This document shows positions 37,191 through 51,216 of a stretch of DNA of 64,000 nt, one piece after another; position 1 is the stretch's first letter, and each line of letters opens with the position of its first letter. Origin of the DNA: Amblyornis subalaris. Lineage: Eukaryota > Chordata > Aves > Passeriformes > Ptilonorhynchidae. The stretch lies in contig JACAXG010000070.1 of assembly GCA_018881555.1 (NCBI GenBank), positions 4,318,744 to 4,382,743 of the forward strand. Reading direction: 5' to 3'. The notes below the pieces were generated by a model. It was not told the DNA's origin. It saw only the letters and a program-made list of their open reading frames with translations, and searched no databases. The translations under genes and the position numbers were made by a program.

Positions 37191-38823
37191 GCATTCACAG
37201 ACAGCTCAGGCTGGTGTTCACTACTGTTCAGTGTTTGGTCCTTTGGCCAATTCATAATCAATTTGCTACCCTTGTGGTCAACACAATACTTTCCTGCACA
37301 CTGTTGATAGAAAAGATAGGAATTTAAGAGAGGAAAGGTGGTGATGCTTAACTCAAAGCAGGAAAACAGAGCAGACATCATAAACAACAGTAAAACTGCC
37401 ACCATCAGCTTAGCAACTGAATGTATTTGGATTAGAGTACCTTACAGGGTGTAACAAGAATCTATTTCAAATGCACTATTGAGGGCAGAGCACGCACCAA
37501 GGTCTAGGTAGACCTTGCATTCAAAAATGTGTTGGCAACACCTAAGCAACACATTTTCTATTAAAGTACAAAGCACATAATGCGCACACATGGAAATTGC
37601 AGTTTTATTTTGTCTTGGGCATTTGTGTCCAAAAACAGCTTCAATAAATCTTCCACAGAATATTTAATGGGATTATATATCAAATGCTTTCCCAAAATTG
37701 ATCTAAACTGTGCAGGTATTCTTCTCCTCCATGTTACATTTCTATTGAGAAAAGCAATGAAATTAGATTGTTATGCTTTCTTTTTTAAAATAGTCATTTT
37801 ATTTTGATTTTTACCCAGCCAAATTACATCCTCTTTATTGAGTTTGCAGATGTTGCAACTTAACTAAGATCATGGCTGATGTCATTTGTATTCAGACTTT
37901 CATTAGTCAAGATCCTCACAGGTTTCTTCCTCTTCATACTTTCACTCATCTTTTCATTACTGATTGTAATCAAATTAACCAGATGGCAACTGCCAAGTTC
38001 ACATTTGCTACTTACAAAACTCAAAAGGCATTCACACTGTCATATTTGTTGAGATACTAATTTCTGCAGTAAAGCTTCTGCTAAAGGTAGGATTATTGCC
38101 TGTTATTAAAATGTTTGCTGAATAGAAACAGAGCAATCCTTTAGAGATGCTCAAAGGCTGAGGTTTTCACTGAATTTTCTAAAGAAGCCTCACGGTGCTG
38201 TTGAGCACTTATCAGGCATTACATTGTTGAGGATGAAGGTGTGCCAAGCAAGCCTTTGTGAGAGGCATGTGTGACCCCACATAAGCCAACGGATAACCTA
38301 TCTTTTGGGAAATAACTCTGGGGCAGAAAAGCAGTTCTCAGACATTCCAAAACACAAGAATGTAATTGTCAGTGTAGCTGACATTGTCTTAAATGGCATT
38401 AGAGTTTCACTCCAAGTCATGGTGGACCTGGGAAAACAACAAAATATTGAGATACTAATTTTTTTTCATCGTTCTCCATCCTTGTTGAAAGTAGTAGGTT
38501 TTTTTCAATACCCCGTAATCATCAAAAATCAAAGGTACTGCTATAATTTTAAAAGATCATATTTTTATTCACATTTCAGAAAATGTTTCTTTTAAGAGTT
38601 TGTCTGTATTCTTTTGCTTTTCATGTAATATAGCATTTCATTCCTCCCTCCCTTTTATATTTTTGACAAAGGCAAAATGGGAGAAAAGAAAAATAATAAA
38701 ATGAAGCTAAAATGTTGACATACATTTTTGATAGCTTGTACTAAAGCTTAAAAAATATTAAAATAGACACCAAAAATTTTCCAATTAAAAATAACAATCA
38801 CAAAATCTACCATTTTCAGCCAG

Positions 38824-38849
38824 AGAGTTGTATCTGTCTATACAACTCT
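38824..38849. repeat. Perfect 10-bp inverted repeat
   Basis: The arms agagttgtat and atacaactct are exact reverse complements around a six-base loop (ctgtct). Confidence 0.8.
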
Positions 38850-41549
38850 TCTCAGGAAAAAAAAAATCAGAATTTTAAATGTGTTTTCATCTTTTGTCAG
38901 GCTGAAAAAACAACAAAAAAACCCACAGAAAAAAGTCCAATGTAAATGACAGTGGCATGTAATTTTACACCAGTCAAATTTTCTGCCTGTAACATACAGG
39001 GACATAAGACACTAGAAAGGTTACTTATGTGGTTGGATGCAGACCTTTCCATTTTTCTGAATGATAATCAAGCTTTCTTTTTCTGTCAAAACTAAACTTT
39101 TCCTTGGGAAACTTACATGTTTGTAAGAGCATTATTTCATTGGAAAACCTTTCTTATGGCAAGTTCTCAAATCACACTGATTGCTTGCTTTCTGCCAATA
39201 AGTTTGATTTAAAGTATTGTTATTAAAAAGTTTCCTGCTATGCCTATTAGTTGTAACAGCTTGATATAGAGTTTGACAATTGTTTTATTTTTATTCTTCT
39301 CAGCTTGAATTAAAGGAAAAAGTCGAAGAAGCCAAGGGAAATTAAAAAAAAACCCTTTGAGAGTCACAGGTTGATTTTTCCTTCTGACATTACAGAAATC
39401 AGCCTACTCCTATGTACCACAAGAGATCTTGTATCTCATAGGCTCTCTGAAGCCCTATCATATTATATATATGCTCTTTCCACCAGTAATTTTAATTTCT
39501 CTTTCTTGTGGCAATCTTAATTTTTGCTTTAAAGAACAACATACTCATGGGCTTTTAAATAGTCTTTATATCCAGAAGTTTTGTATGCCCTGAAGATCTG
39601 GGACCATACTGGTGTGCTCAGCACAGACTTGAGGTGTCAAAGTGGGTTCTGAAGGAGGTCTGGGAGCTTCACCTGCAACAGCACTTGGCTACTATAATAA
39701 TATCAGCAGCTTTTATTTGACTGAGGTAAAATTAACAAATAAATGAGAGGGCAGTTCCATGCCAAGGACATTTCTGATAGGCACTTCCCTTCCCAGTTTC
39801 TCCGTGGGACAAATGTGTGTGCAATTCTTTTCCCTAGGNTGAGGGGCTGTTGACAGGTCTTTGCAAACCACAGAGCACCCACCATGCTCCCAACCTGCAG
39901 GGAAGAGCAGCTGTGGGGCCATGAGACAGTGGACTTGCATATAGAGATTTTTATGTCCCAAACACTGCAGAGATGCCATATACAAAATTTTGTATAGTCA
40001 GGATTTGCAAATGTAAAGAAGATTTGGATAAAAATAAATATTTAGCAGGGATTTAGCTAACTGCGTAATCTCCTAGAAGCTAAAGCTGCACAGTAATGAA
40101 AATTGAATGGCACAGATATATTGGCAATAGCTATACATGCAAAAGTTAGATCATCATGTTGTTTCCAGTCATTTATATTCAAATATTCTGAACTGGGTTT
40201 TCACAAAGTATCCTATGTCTGAAGCAAACGTAAAGATTCATGTAAAGTTTAATGAAGGTTCGAGTGAAACAAACACGAAATAAACTCTCTTTTCTCGTCA
40301 CAGCTTACAAAGTCACTCTCTATTTTCTTTATCTATTAGGGAATATATGGAACTTAAAAATTTCAAAATCATGCAGCATGCTATAGGGTGGAAAGAGCAA
40401 ACTACAAGAGCCTTTCTGAAACTGTGTTTACAAAGAATTTATTTGCTGAAACATAACTCGGCATTTATTTATCTGACTGGAATATATGTAAGCTAAACCC
40501 AAAATCTTTCACAAGCAAATATTGTCATTTTTACAGCAAGTGGTAATTTGTGCTTAACACAAANAAGCAACATTGTTTAGCAATTTTATGGTATTATTTG
40601 AAAGTATGCATGTTTTCTATGCCTCCAGAATAAAGTTAACAATACTATAGTGGGCCCTTTGGGGTGATAATGTAATTTATTAACGTTTTTTATTGAGGTC
40701 ATCCTTTGTATGTGAATTCATCCACCAAAATTTTCATTAAGGATTTTAATTCCCTTTCTATTAGATACTAATATTTTCTCATGGTTCCAGCATTACGGAA
40801 ATACTCTATCAGTCAAATAGAAACTTAAAAAAACCTTTTTTTAATGATTCATTTTTGAGAAATGCAGTGAAAGGTTCATGACAAAAAGAATATCATTATT
40901 TCAATGGCTAGTATTTTACAACATGGCCTTACTCTTTGAAATGCAGATTCAATTATATTGCTTACTTTCATAAAAGTCTTACAGGACTGAAGCCCAATCC
41001 AGTTCAAATTGCAGAGTCAATCAGTTCATATTTCTGTCATTGTATTGTCATTTGTAATAAATTGCACCATTTTTTCTTGAAGTTCATATCACATAATATA
41101 TCATATATATATCAAAGTTAAAAAATATACTGCTGACCATGGACAGCCACAATTTTTTAACAGTGTTCAAACACATTTTTGTTAAAATGTGATAATACAA
41201 CAACTATAAATGTCTATAAATTGAACCTGGTCTATTTAATTGTAATGGAGATCAGCCTAGAAACTAAGATCTGCAGATAGATTTCCTGTTGTTAGATCCT
41301 TCTGGCCATGTAGAATACCACTGTCTTTGAAAACAGTTTATATTTTCTATTCCAGGCTTAGGAGCTTTAGGCAATTAAACTTCTTTATTCTCTTCTCTAC
41401 TCTTAAAGAAGTAAACTCAGTCTGGCATATCAGCAACACTTTTGCCCCCAAGACTTTAGGCTTTACAACTAATAATTCACCGTGAAACTTGGAAGATTTA
41501 TTGGTGCCCAAACTGCCAAACTGTAAGAATGTACATGAGAAGACAGTCC

Positions 41550-41618
41550 AAGTGATACAAAAAGTTTCTTAATAAGGACACTGCAAGCGATACAAAAAGT
41601 TTCTTAATAAGGACACTC
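41550..41618. repeat. 35-bp tandem duplication
   Basis: A 35-bp unit beginning aagtgatacaaaaagtttct is followed directly by a second copy beginning aagcgatacaaaaagtttct. The two differ by one base (t/c) until the very end of the second copy. The near identity points to a recent duplication. Confidence 0.85.
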
Positions 41619-43690
41619 ATGGCACAAATATGATACAAAAGTTAAACCAAACAGAAATTAGACAGATTCTTTCTCATGACACTGATCACATGATTATTCA
41701 ACTGTGACCTTAGGCATTAGTCCTCTAGACATTTAGGGGAATATATAGTTTCACTGGATTTTTTTTTTAATAATCGCCACTGTTACTGCTCTAAACATAA
41801 AATAACACATAGATAACACATCCAAAATGAACTTCTATAATCACAATTCCAAGGGTTTCACTCTCGACCATTAGCTTTGAAATCATTACCATACACAAAA
41901 AAAATGGTCAGATGTCAGGTGTAGGTACTACAAAAGATATAATCTTTGAAAATAACATAATAGGGAAAAAAAGAATCTCTGCTTGAAGTTTTGAAGGGAA
42001 CAATCCTTCTGTTATAACTATTCGAAAATTGAAACTTCACCTTTGTTGTCATACCATTTTATTTTCCTGTAACTATTATTGTTTTTACCATAGTGTGTTT
42101 TATAGAGTTTATAATTTCTAGCACTCATTTTACAAGCTTTTTTTGTTAGACATTTGTAATGACACTGGATGAGGCCTATGATTTTACCATTTGTTCCCTT
42201 TTCTCAGACTTGGTGGGAAAACATCTGCCATATTCTTCATCCCATTACCAAAAAAATCCCTATTTTTTATAGCCTATCATAACATTCTGCCTCCACAGTA
42301 CAGCAATGACTTAGTCTTTGGAAAGACTTGCAAGAAATATGCAAAACCTTGCTGCAACCATTTACTTTCCCTTATGTTGCTTCCTACTGGCCATGGGCCG
42401 TTCTGCTGGAGGCAGAAGCTGCAAAGGGGGTGCTTCCCAGGATCTACTTGGGATCTATATTCACATTTAGGCTCTTTAAACTCCCCTTCCCCTGTTCTGC
42501 AGTCCTAAATTACTGACTTGCTTTATTCTCCCCGCAGTAAGCTTCAGAAACATGTGCAGCTATTACATAACCACAAAATCTAGTCATGCCAGTATGAAGG
42601 TACTGAGCTGATGCTCCAAACTTCCAGAAAAGTCCAAATAAGCAATTTCTACAGCCACCTTATCACTAGGGACACATCCAGGAAATATTTTCCAAACAAT
42701 CACTGGATGGGCCTCACACAAGGTGTAAAGAATGGGCTGGTCTCCATGTCAAAGCTGTACATTTCAGTAGATTAAAGATTTACCTTAAATAACTACCATA
42801 GCAGAGGCTGATGACAGGCAGCACAATTGTTGACAGATATCCTGCAGCAAAGTCCTAGGAAGGTTTTCTCCTTGAATTTGAAAATGTACTGCATGGGGAA
42901 AGATCCATGTGTACGTGGGCATTCCAAATTAGTTTTAAAAAAATACATTGTAAAGAATGTTGTAAATCCTGTAAGACAATTCCATAGAAGAACTTGACAC
43001 ATTGTGTGTTTTCCACATAAGTTGTTCTTATAATAAAATTGTTAAGTCTTTTAACGTTGAAACCCTGGTTTAGATAGCTACAGATAGAACAATACCTTTC
43101 ATACCAACCTATATTAAACTTAGTCAAAAACATCCCATTCTTCAGAAAAGNTGCAAAGGGATTGTGCCTTTCACAAGCTTTTCACTCTTCATGGAGTGGA
43201 GCCACAGCTGGGAAGAGACAGAAGCTGCTTATTTGTGGACAGATTTTTGCTTTTCTTTACTTATCTATCCATAATAAACCTGAAATCTTTATCTCTACCT
43301 CAAACCTGAAGTAACTACCTCAAATCAAGCCCTTGTGGCAGTCAGCTGTCTGAAACCATACCTTGCACTGCCTTGGGATTTTGCAGTGCTTCTGAGTCTA
43401 ATTCTCTGACAAGGAACAGAAAAGCCCTCAGGATATGGCCACCTGGGACACTNTGCTCCTCTGTGCTCACAGAAGTGGTTGTTGGCTCTAGGGCTCTGGT
43501 AAGGATTAAAGCGCAGTGTGTATACTCCTTGGCCCATTTAGATGCCAGAGTCTGTGAATTTGATATTATTACCTTTATTTATGTCGAAAAATACCTCTCA
43601 GTGTAAAGACCTGTTATAGTAAGTTGTTAAACTGAAACTAGGGTAACTACCTGATGGATTTCCACAGAAGCCGCAGAGAGTTAAGTGCAT

Positions 43691-43713
43691 AACTCTTCTA
43701 TTTTAGAAGAGTT
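43691..43713. repeat. Perfect 10-bp inverted repeat with 3-base loop
   Basis: The arms aactcttcta and tagaagagtt are exact reverse complements around ttt. This makes it the tightest hairpin seen in the window. Confidence 0.85.
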
Positions 43714-46700
43714 TGAAAATCATAGATGATAGAAAATTAGACTTCTTAATGCAAGGAAATCTTTGAAGGTATGTAACATACTGTGGTTCCTCATCATTTT
43801 AGTCTTTCTTGTGCTCATCTGTCTTTATGCACAGCTGCTGTCATACAATGTGAGAATGTGAAAGGCTGGTCATCATAGCAGAGGGTGCTGCTGCAGTCCT
43901 GCAGTGCCCATGCTGATAACAGGGACTGGGGCCTCTACTGAGTTGTATCTAAGCCATGGCAGCAGTGACGATGGCTGTAATGGCTTGTGCTACTTAGGGA
44001 AGCTTTGTGTTGCTACCATGGTTTCTGGAAGTTATGTCTTTTTTTTTCTTTTTCCTTATGGCATGTTTGTGATACAGAAAAGAATGTAAAGTTTTTGGGC
44101 CAGTGGCTGGCTTTGGGGCCCATATTTGAGCATAATATCTGGTGATTTGATTTTAGCCTGTAACAAACTATCTTATCAGTTCAAATTATGATTTTAGACA
44201 GGGTGAAACACCAGTCTAAAGAACAGGAGGTCAGACCTACAGGGAACAAATTCTGGAGTTCTTTCACTGAGTGCCTCCAGACTGAATTTATCAGTTCTTA
44301 GTCTTGTCTTTAGGATTAATTGAGAAGCAGAAATGTGAGCTAGGCTAAAGGGGTAGATGCTCAATCTCTTCAAAAATAATTTGTGTATAAAAACAGCCAC
44401 AGAACTGTTAACTAGACAGCATCTTGGAGCCAAAGGGATTAAGCTGCTCTCTTTCAACAAGAAACAAAGAAGATCTGACTACAAGGACCCATAAATAGAT
44501 ACCACTTGCCTAGTGGCAATTTGAGAGCTGTATTTCAACACTTTCAGATGATGTTTGGCAAAAATTTGTAGACAGTAAGTCTATGGGCAAGTAGCAGTCA
44601 CTTTTTAGAGCAACAGAGAGGAAAATCAGAGAGTTTATACAGAGCATTCAATACTTGCATGGTACCTTGATGTGAACCAGTCACTTGCTAATATAGCTGT
44701 AGTTCAATTTTAAATCCTTTCCTTTCTAATAATATTGTTCCGACATGATGTGTCCAATGTTTTATCAAATCATTCTGGGTTATAGTAGCTCAAAAATACT
44801 ACATCACTGCTGACATAACGTGATATGACCTGATAGGCCTGAGATAACCTCATGTGATTCCATGTTTAACACAAGTATAATTTTGTATAGCAGAAGACCA
44901 AGTTTTTAGTAATTTAAAGGCTCGTATTTATTTTTTTCTAATCACAAAGGAGTCTTCACATGCCAAGAGCAGTGAGTTTGTGAGAACGGCTGAAAGACAT
45001 GACACCACTAGGAATGCCACCCCTAGCATGGAGAAAAGAGCGTGATTTTTCCCACAAAGAGTCCTTCCAGTGCTACTCACCACAGCTCATCGTGACAGGC
45101 ACATATGCCATTAGCTGTTCACTCTCCGGAGCAGAGGGATTCTCAGCCTACCTGCCATGCAGGTGCTGTGACGCAGCTGCTCTCCAGGCAAGTGCTTGCC
45201 TAGCAGCCCCAGGAGTTCAGTGCCATGTCTGAGTCCCTACTACAGCGAAGCAAAACAGCTGTAATTAGTTCAGATGCTTCTGGTACTCACTGCTGTCACA
45301 TACAGGGCTTATGAAGTCTAACACTGTAGTCTTTCTGGATGGATCCTTGCCCTCTGTAGCTTGGGAAAAACAGTAAGAGGTGTTAGCAACCTAAATGTTT
45401 ACTGTCTAAAAGGCTAAATAGTTTTTTTTCCCTTCTTTTTCTGAGGATTTTCAGTTTTAAATTGTGACCTGGTATTGTAATAAAAGGTTTTGCTGCACCT
45501 GGAGGAACAGATTTAACTGGCCACACTATAATGCCAATCTATAATGCCTTAGTCTGTTTCTGAAACAGTGGTCTAGGCTATTCTTACGATGACTGATCAG
45601 AAAAAAGCATTTTATGTGTGACTGATGTTATCTAATTCAGGTATCTGCCTGAAGTTGAGACAATTTGTATCTCAAAATTGCCTACTTTTTCTGCCAAAAT
45701 TCCAAAGACTAGACAACCAGTTCTGATGCTGACCTCTGCATTTAGAAGTTTGAAGTAAGGTCAAATGAATCTCTTCCTTGGGTTCTAAAAGGAATCAAGT
45801 CTAGATACACAAACCGTAATGCACTGAATAACACAAGCATAAAGCAGAAAGTAGGTAACAGTAAGATACCCACAGCCATCAGCTCTGCAGTATGTTTCCT
45901 TTCTCTCCTGCAGATGTAGACATAATTAGAGTTTGAAACCAGGAGCTATCACAGGCCAGGGTAGTGCTGTCCCAGCTTCTTCCAAAGCAAACAACTCTTA
46001 TGAATTCAACGGACCTTTTTTCTGAACTGCAATCAGGGAACTATGCTCAGTGTTTTTGTCTTGCCACAGGGTTTTATCCTTTGCCTGTAGTCAGTGACAA
46101 ACTCAAAGGGATTTGCACCAGTTGTTTTATAGTAGTATTCTAGTAAAAATAAAACAGACCCCAGAAACTCTACATTCTGTTATTCCCTCAAATATGGTAC
46201 TGTTATAGATTTAACTTTTTGTTAATTTTTCATATGATTTGTTGCATTTCCTTGAACATATGAGCTGTGTATTACATATGGACATATGTGTGGTATATTA
46301 TATGTTACTATATTTTTTTCCCATCCCAGAAATCTCATGAAAGTGAAAAATAGGCTGACAATGCTAGAATAGAATGAGAGTTTAAAACAAAATATAATAA
46401 TCACTCAAGCATCATTGAACAGCAATTTTGATTACAGTTGCCATGAACTGCTCATATGCAGCTCTAGCCAAGGAAAGAATGGATCTTTCTTTCCACCTAT
46501 GAATATGACTGGTAACAGCAAGAGGACATAAACAGTCTAATTTTACTTAGAATTACTTTACTAACTGGTATAATTTAGTCACTGTATAAAACAGATGCTT
46601 TCCTTTCCAATCTATGTGTAATGAATATCTATAGCAATTTCATAGGAATATTAAATGACAAGTATTGTAACTGGTCTGAAAGAAGTAATGATGTAGCACA

Positions 46701-47124
46701 GTAATGGTACAAAGATTAGTGGGTAATAATGGGCAAACAACTAAAGCAAAAGCTCTATCCTGCTGATATTCATCAGAGTTTTGCCACTGACTTAAACAGA
46801 GGAGTGGAGGGTTGTGTCACATTTTTACCTTAGGCATTAAGACAGTAACATTTATAAAAAGATTCCAAGGGTCGCTCTACTTAAGTTATAACTAATTAGA
46901 TTTTCCAAATAATTTGAATTTTTTTTTTTCTCAAAAGTACACTGAAAATAAGATATTCACTATGATACTTGTGGTAGTTTTGGCCCCAGAACTGGTTATG
47001 GATGGAACATGAAGCTGGTTTCAGTGTTCAGAAAAATAAGATCCCCATGTTGCTATGCTGAGAACCCCATCAGAACCATGGGTTTTTTGCTATTTTTTTT
47101 TTCTCATTGCTCTTTGATTTCTAG

Positions 47125-47283
47125 AAGAAAAAAGAGCTCTTTACACCCATATGTTGTGAGCATGCATTTATTATTGTCATCTATCCATACTTACCAGCTC
47201 ATCTTTCCAGAGGTTCTGGCAGAATGGGGAGTACTTCCTTTCCATGCCGCACTCTGCACTTCATCACTTCTGTGTTGGTACTG
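47125..47283 (+). other. Exon-like segment with strong splice sites and an open frame
   Basis: The left edge follows a long pyrimidine tract (tttttttttctcattgctc, then tttgatttctag). The right edge is gtactg|gtgagtg, a good donor. The 159-bp segment is open for its whole length in one frame that enters and leaves in phase 2, so it would be a symmetric coding exon. The peptide (starting RKKSSLHPYVVSM) resembles no known family. N bases are absent. An exon of a non-coding RNA or chance are real alternatives. Confidence 0.3.
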
Positions 47284-49858
47284 GTGAGTGCAGCTCGGTG
47301 GGTGGGGACAAGATGGGGTGACCTGTACTCCAGCAGTGCTTCTCACTTGCTATTGCTATTCTCACTTTGTATAAGGCTACCATCTGCTTTAGGATAATGC
47401 TCTGTATTGACAGATGACATTAATATTTTTATATGGGTTTTATAGGGAGGTCTGATTATGAGGAAAAAAAAAGACCCCTATCATTTTCATGGGAGGAAGA
47501 ATGCTCAGACCTGTTTCAGCCAGGCAATACCCGCATAACTCTTAACTAAGGTCTTTAACATTATATTGTCTTTTATGCTTGCNATATCCTGTGAGATAGG
47601 GAAGCCTGTCTTGTTTTCAAATATCTATGCTTAGATGACAAAAAGAAAAAGAGCTTAATAGACACTATGAAACCTGTCTTAATTCATTCAGAATGTTTGT
47701 AAAAGAGACCTGAAACCAAACTCTTACTTGCAGACCACCTTGTGATGTCCTAGATAGTTGTAGATCTGAAATAATGGATTCACATGGTTCCTTCTAACTC
47801 TTTCTGTAATATAAGCGAGCTGTTATTCCAAATAGCAGGACCAATACGCACAACTCAGTTCACTAACCTCTTCATATTAGTTTATTTGTAAAAAAGGTAA
47901 CTTTTTTCATACACCCTTTTGTCATCAATTTGTTGGGATTTCTTTGAATTTCAGGTTTTGCTTCTTACTTTTGGAAATTTACGTAGTCTTGAAAGTGAGT
48001 ATCTCTGTGACTGAACCCCTCTAAATTAATATTTGCCACTTCTAATTATTAGGTTACATAGCTGTCTTACAGTTAATTGGAGAGTGGTTCCTACTGTGTA
48101 GGTAACACTTGTCACGATAAGAAGAGGATTTAGACAGCTCTGGAAATAAAAATATGCTGATACTTTCCTCATTAAACCACGGAAAGATCTGCAAAACTGA
48201 GATTTCCATAAACCAGCAGGTAATTATTTAATCCATTAAGCAATCATTAAAACAATAAAGAGTCCATGAGGTTTAACACAGATTCCCACAGCAACACTTG
48301 TATAAAAAGTATATATATCCCAGCAAAGAAAGTGGACCAGATAGAAAAAGCCGCTCTAAAAAAAGAGATAGGTCTGAAAGAGTGGTACAGCAGTGGCTTT
48401 ACATGTTGAGAAAGACACATAGACCCTTCCCTCAGTGCTTTCATGACAAATTGTATACTCTAGGGACTTAAAGTTGTTTATGACACTGGGTTGGTACATG
48501 CTTATATATAGTAAGTGCTCAGATAAATGTAATTGAGTCTCACAAAGTTTCACCACAGAGATGTGGTCTCATGCAGTCAGCTGAAAAACTGAAATTTTTT
48601 AAAGTCTTCAGTTTGGAAATTGATAGGGACAGAAAGAAATTATGTCAGAGGCTAAAACTGACCCTATTTGCATGCACGCAAATGTTCTGTGTATTGATGC
48701 TTTAAAGTACAAGTGAAGCTGCCATCTTGATTCACTGAATGAGGGCCATCACAGTTTACACAGAAGCTGAAATGCAACTTAGTTCAGAAGAAATTTAATC
48801 TTACTATCCCTTGTCTGAATGTAGAAGTTGTGCTTTATCTGAATAAGAAAAAAGTAATGCATATGTCCTCTCCATTACACACACATATATAAAAATTTGT
48901 GGAAGCTGCTTTTTCTTAAGAGGTTTACTTATTTCTTTTACTTGGTCTTTCTGAATTGGTCAGATTTACTAATCGATACCAAGTGTCCTTAGCACCCAGT
49001 TCTGTCTGTTGTAAATTGAAAATTACAGTAGAATTCATGTCTGATGTCACTTCTCTTAAATCAGTGCAGCTCCACTGTATATGCATTTATCCTTACAATC
49101 AAAGAAATGAGGTACAATTAATGGAAACTCTGTAACTGAAGTCCAACATCTATGTAAATAACTTTGTACAAAGACTGTGTTTGTGGTGTTCCCAGATAGC
49201 AAGATTACAGTGTTTTCCATGAATAATACTAAAGTGAGTTTTTAAGGGCAAAATGACATTGCAAGTTTAATATTTATGCCAAAGATGAGATGAATAACTA
49301 TCCTCTTATTGATCACTTACATGACCTCAGAATTACTTATCATTAGGGTCCTGAAACCAAAGATGGACATAAATTCAAATGACTGGGGAAATTGTGTCTC
49401 AGGCTGGGAAAAAAAGGTTACAAGTTAAAAAAGAAACAAAAATAGGGTCATTATTTGTTCTCTAGGGATTGATTAAGTGTGTCAAAGGCAGTCAGCCAGC
49501 AATCTCTCAGTCTCTTCTCTTCAGTGGGAGGTAATGAAATTTAATTAGTGAGAAGAGACAGCTTTCACACTAAGGAAAGGAGTGGAGAGGAAATAGGAAC
49601 ATCAATGTGCACAGAGCATAATGTTACAGTACATAACAATCCTTATTAAAACTGAATTAATAGCCAAAGCTGTTTGGTCTCTGCTCGTTCTTGCAGGGCA
49701 TTCTCATTTTAAATAAACCCCCGAAAAATGAGGTAAAGCTATATTTTTGTTATTAATGGTATGAGGCTTAGTTCTGCTAGGGCTGAAGGCATAAGTACAA
49801 CTCTGCTTCTTCACAATTATATAAATCCTTCCAAGTTCAGATTAAAGTGTTCAAAGAT
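47284..49858. other. AT-rich non-coding stretch
   Basis: No gene is recognised. Around 47735-47812 the phrase ggttccttctaactctttct weakly recalls a CR1 3' end, but too little of it is present to call. Nothing else stands out. Confidence 0.45.
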
Positions 49859-49931
49859 TTTTTTTCCCCCCCATTAGAAGTAGTAGTTTGCTTGGGTTCT
49901 TTTTTTTTTTTTACCTTTTTTCTTCTTTGGC
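49859..49931. repeat. Pyrimidine-rich low-complexity tract
   Basis: Runs of T and C (ttttttttcccccccc, then a T-run of about 14 and cttttttcttcttt) separated by short mixed sequence. It is low complexity and no function is inferred. Confidence 0.7.
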
Positions 49932-50279
49932 TTGCCTATTTTATGGACTTATGTGCCCTGAATTTTGAAAAATAGGAGTTTAGATTAATCCAATTTATAT
50001 GTTCTTGGATCTCATTGACAACCTTCAGGCAAGGCTTGGTAAAATGTACATTGCTAATGCATCTACAATGTTAGCAGGGCAGGACTGCATTAGAAGTGCT
50101 ATAAGCCTATGCCTAGGGTTTCAAATTTCTTGCAATATTTGCTTCACTCAGAAGTGAAATTCTCATTAAAAAGAGTTCCTGGAATTGCTGTTTGCAAGCA
50201 AGAGCTCCGAAGCATGATCAAAACATTCCTGAAGGGGTGGCGCATGCCAGCTGTCCCATCTGTCTGAAACAGGTCCCTT

Positions 50280-50510
50280 AGTGACACCCAAAGATGCCCT
50301 AGAGGAGGGGGCTCCCTCCACCCCAGCTGAGCCAAGCCACCCAGCTCAGCCAGCTCACCCAGCTCTGGATGGGCCAGAGATCATAAAAATAGGAGTAGAT
50401 TTCGTATCCTGGGTGAACACCGGTCAGCTGGGACCCCTCTCAGTGCTTTCTCCAGAGTGCAGACCAGCCCCACTGCTGATCCCTGAGGGAAAGGTGAAGG
50501 AATGAATCTG
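50280..50510. other. GC-richer patch with a 9-bp tandem repeat
   Basis: Within this patch the near-identical 9-mers ccagctcag, ccagctcac and ccagctctg follow one another at 50341-50367, preceded by a related ccagctgag. An open frame of 74 codons (50281-50505) reads the repeat as a PAQPAHPAL-like run but resembles no known protein, and a minus-strand frame overlaps it. Function is unknown. Confidence 0.4.
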
Positions 50511-51139
50511 TGATTCTTCAAATGTATGTGCTTTCTGAAAAAAACAAATCTTGAAGTATTGTTTGTGCGCTGATGTCCTTTTCTTTCTCTACCATTCCTC
50601 CAATAATCTACCAAGATCCATGATGGTTCTCTATCGTCTGGACATACAGACACTTCATAGATTTGTGTGTATGGTGTCTTAGAAGTAAAACCAATTTGTT
50701 CCAAATGTCCCAGTGTGTTAAATAACCATCAGACATTTTTTTAAAGGCTGGAAATAGCTGTCTTTTATTTTCTTCCTCTTCTCCAGGGGGAAGGAGCCTC
50801 CAGGGATTTAATTGTCTGATTCTCCTTGAAATTTCTGAGCCATCTTCCGTAGGATGAGGTACTGCCAGTCTCTGGCAATGCTGTTTGAGAAAGAGCAATT
50901 CCTGCTTCCTAATACCCGGGGTACTGCAGAGGCAGATCCAGTGCCAGGCATCTCATAGATGTCCTTGTGCTCCTCAGGCGGAGGCAGAAATCTGGTTCAG
51001 CAAGGCTGTAGCTGCTTGTTGTGGCTTGGGAAACTAGAAGCAATTTTAACCTTGAACTAATTTTTTTCTTAGATTTTACTGCACAACAGTGATTCCAGTC
51101 TTGGAACAGAGCTATATCAGAAAACCAGAGTTTTTTACT

Positions 51140-51216
51140 CCACTGTTTGGGTGTGTTTGGTTTTTTTGTTTGTTTGGGGTTTTTTTGGTTTTGTTATTTT
51201 TTTTTCTTTAACAGAG
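51140..51216. repeat. T/G-rich low-complexity tract
   Basis: Imperfect runs of TTTGG, TTTTTGT and T homopolymers (for example gtttggtttttttgtttg) end at tctttaacag. It is probably a decayed simple repeat. Confidence 0.65.

Larger units (their letters stand above)
37191..47124. other. Long AT-rich non-coding stretch
   Basis: About ten kilobases without a recognised gene or LINE copy. Open frames are short (60 to 105 codons). The sequence contains several short perfect inverted repeats and a 35-bp duplication, listed separately. N bases are rare (about 39839, 40564, 43151 and 43453). Confidence 0.5.

Noticed and set aside
47735..47812. Possible CR1 3' end (ggttccttctaactctttct)
   Set aside because: Too short and diverged; no upstream CR1 phrases.
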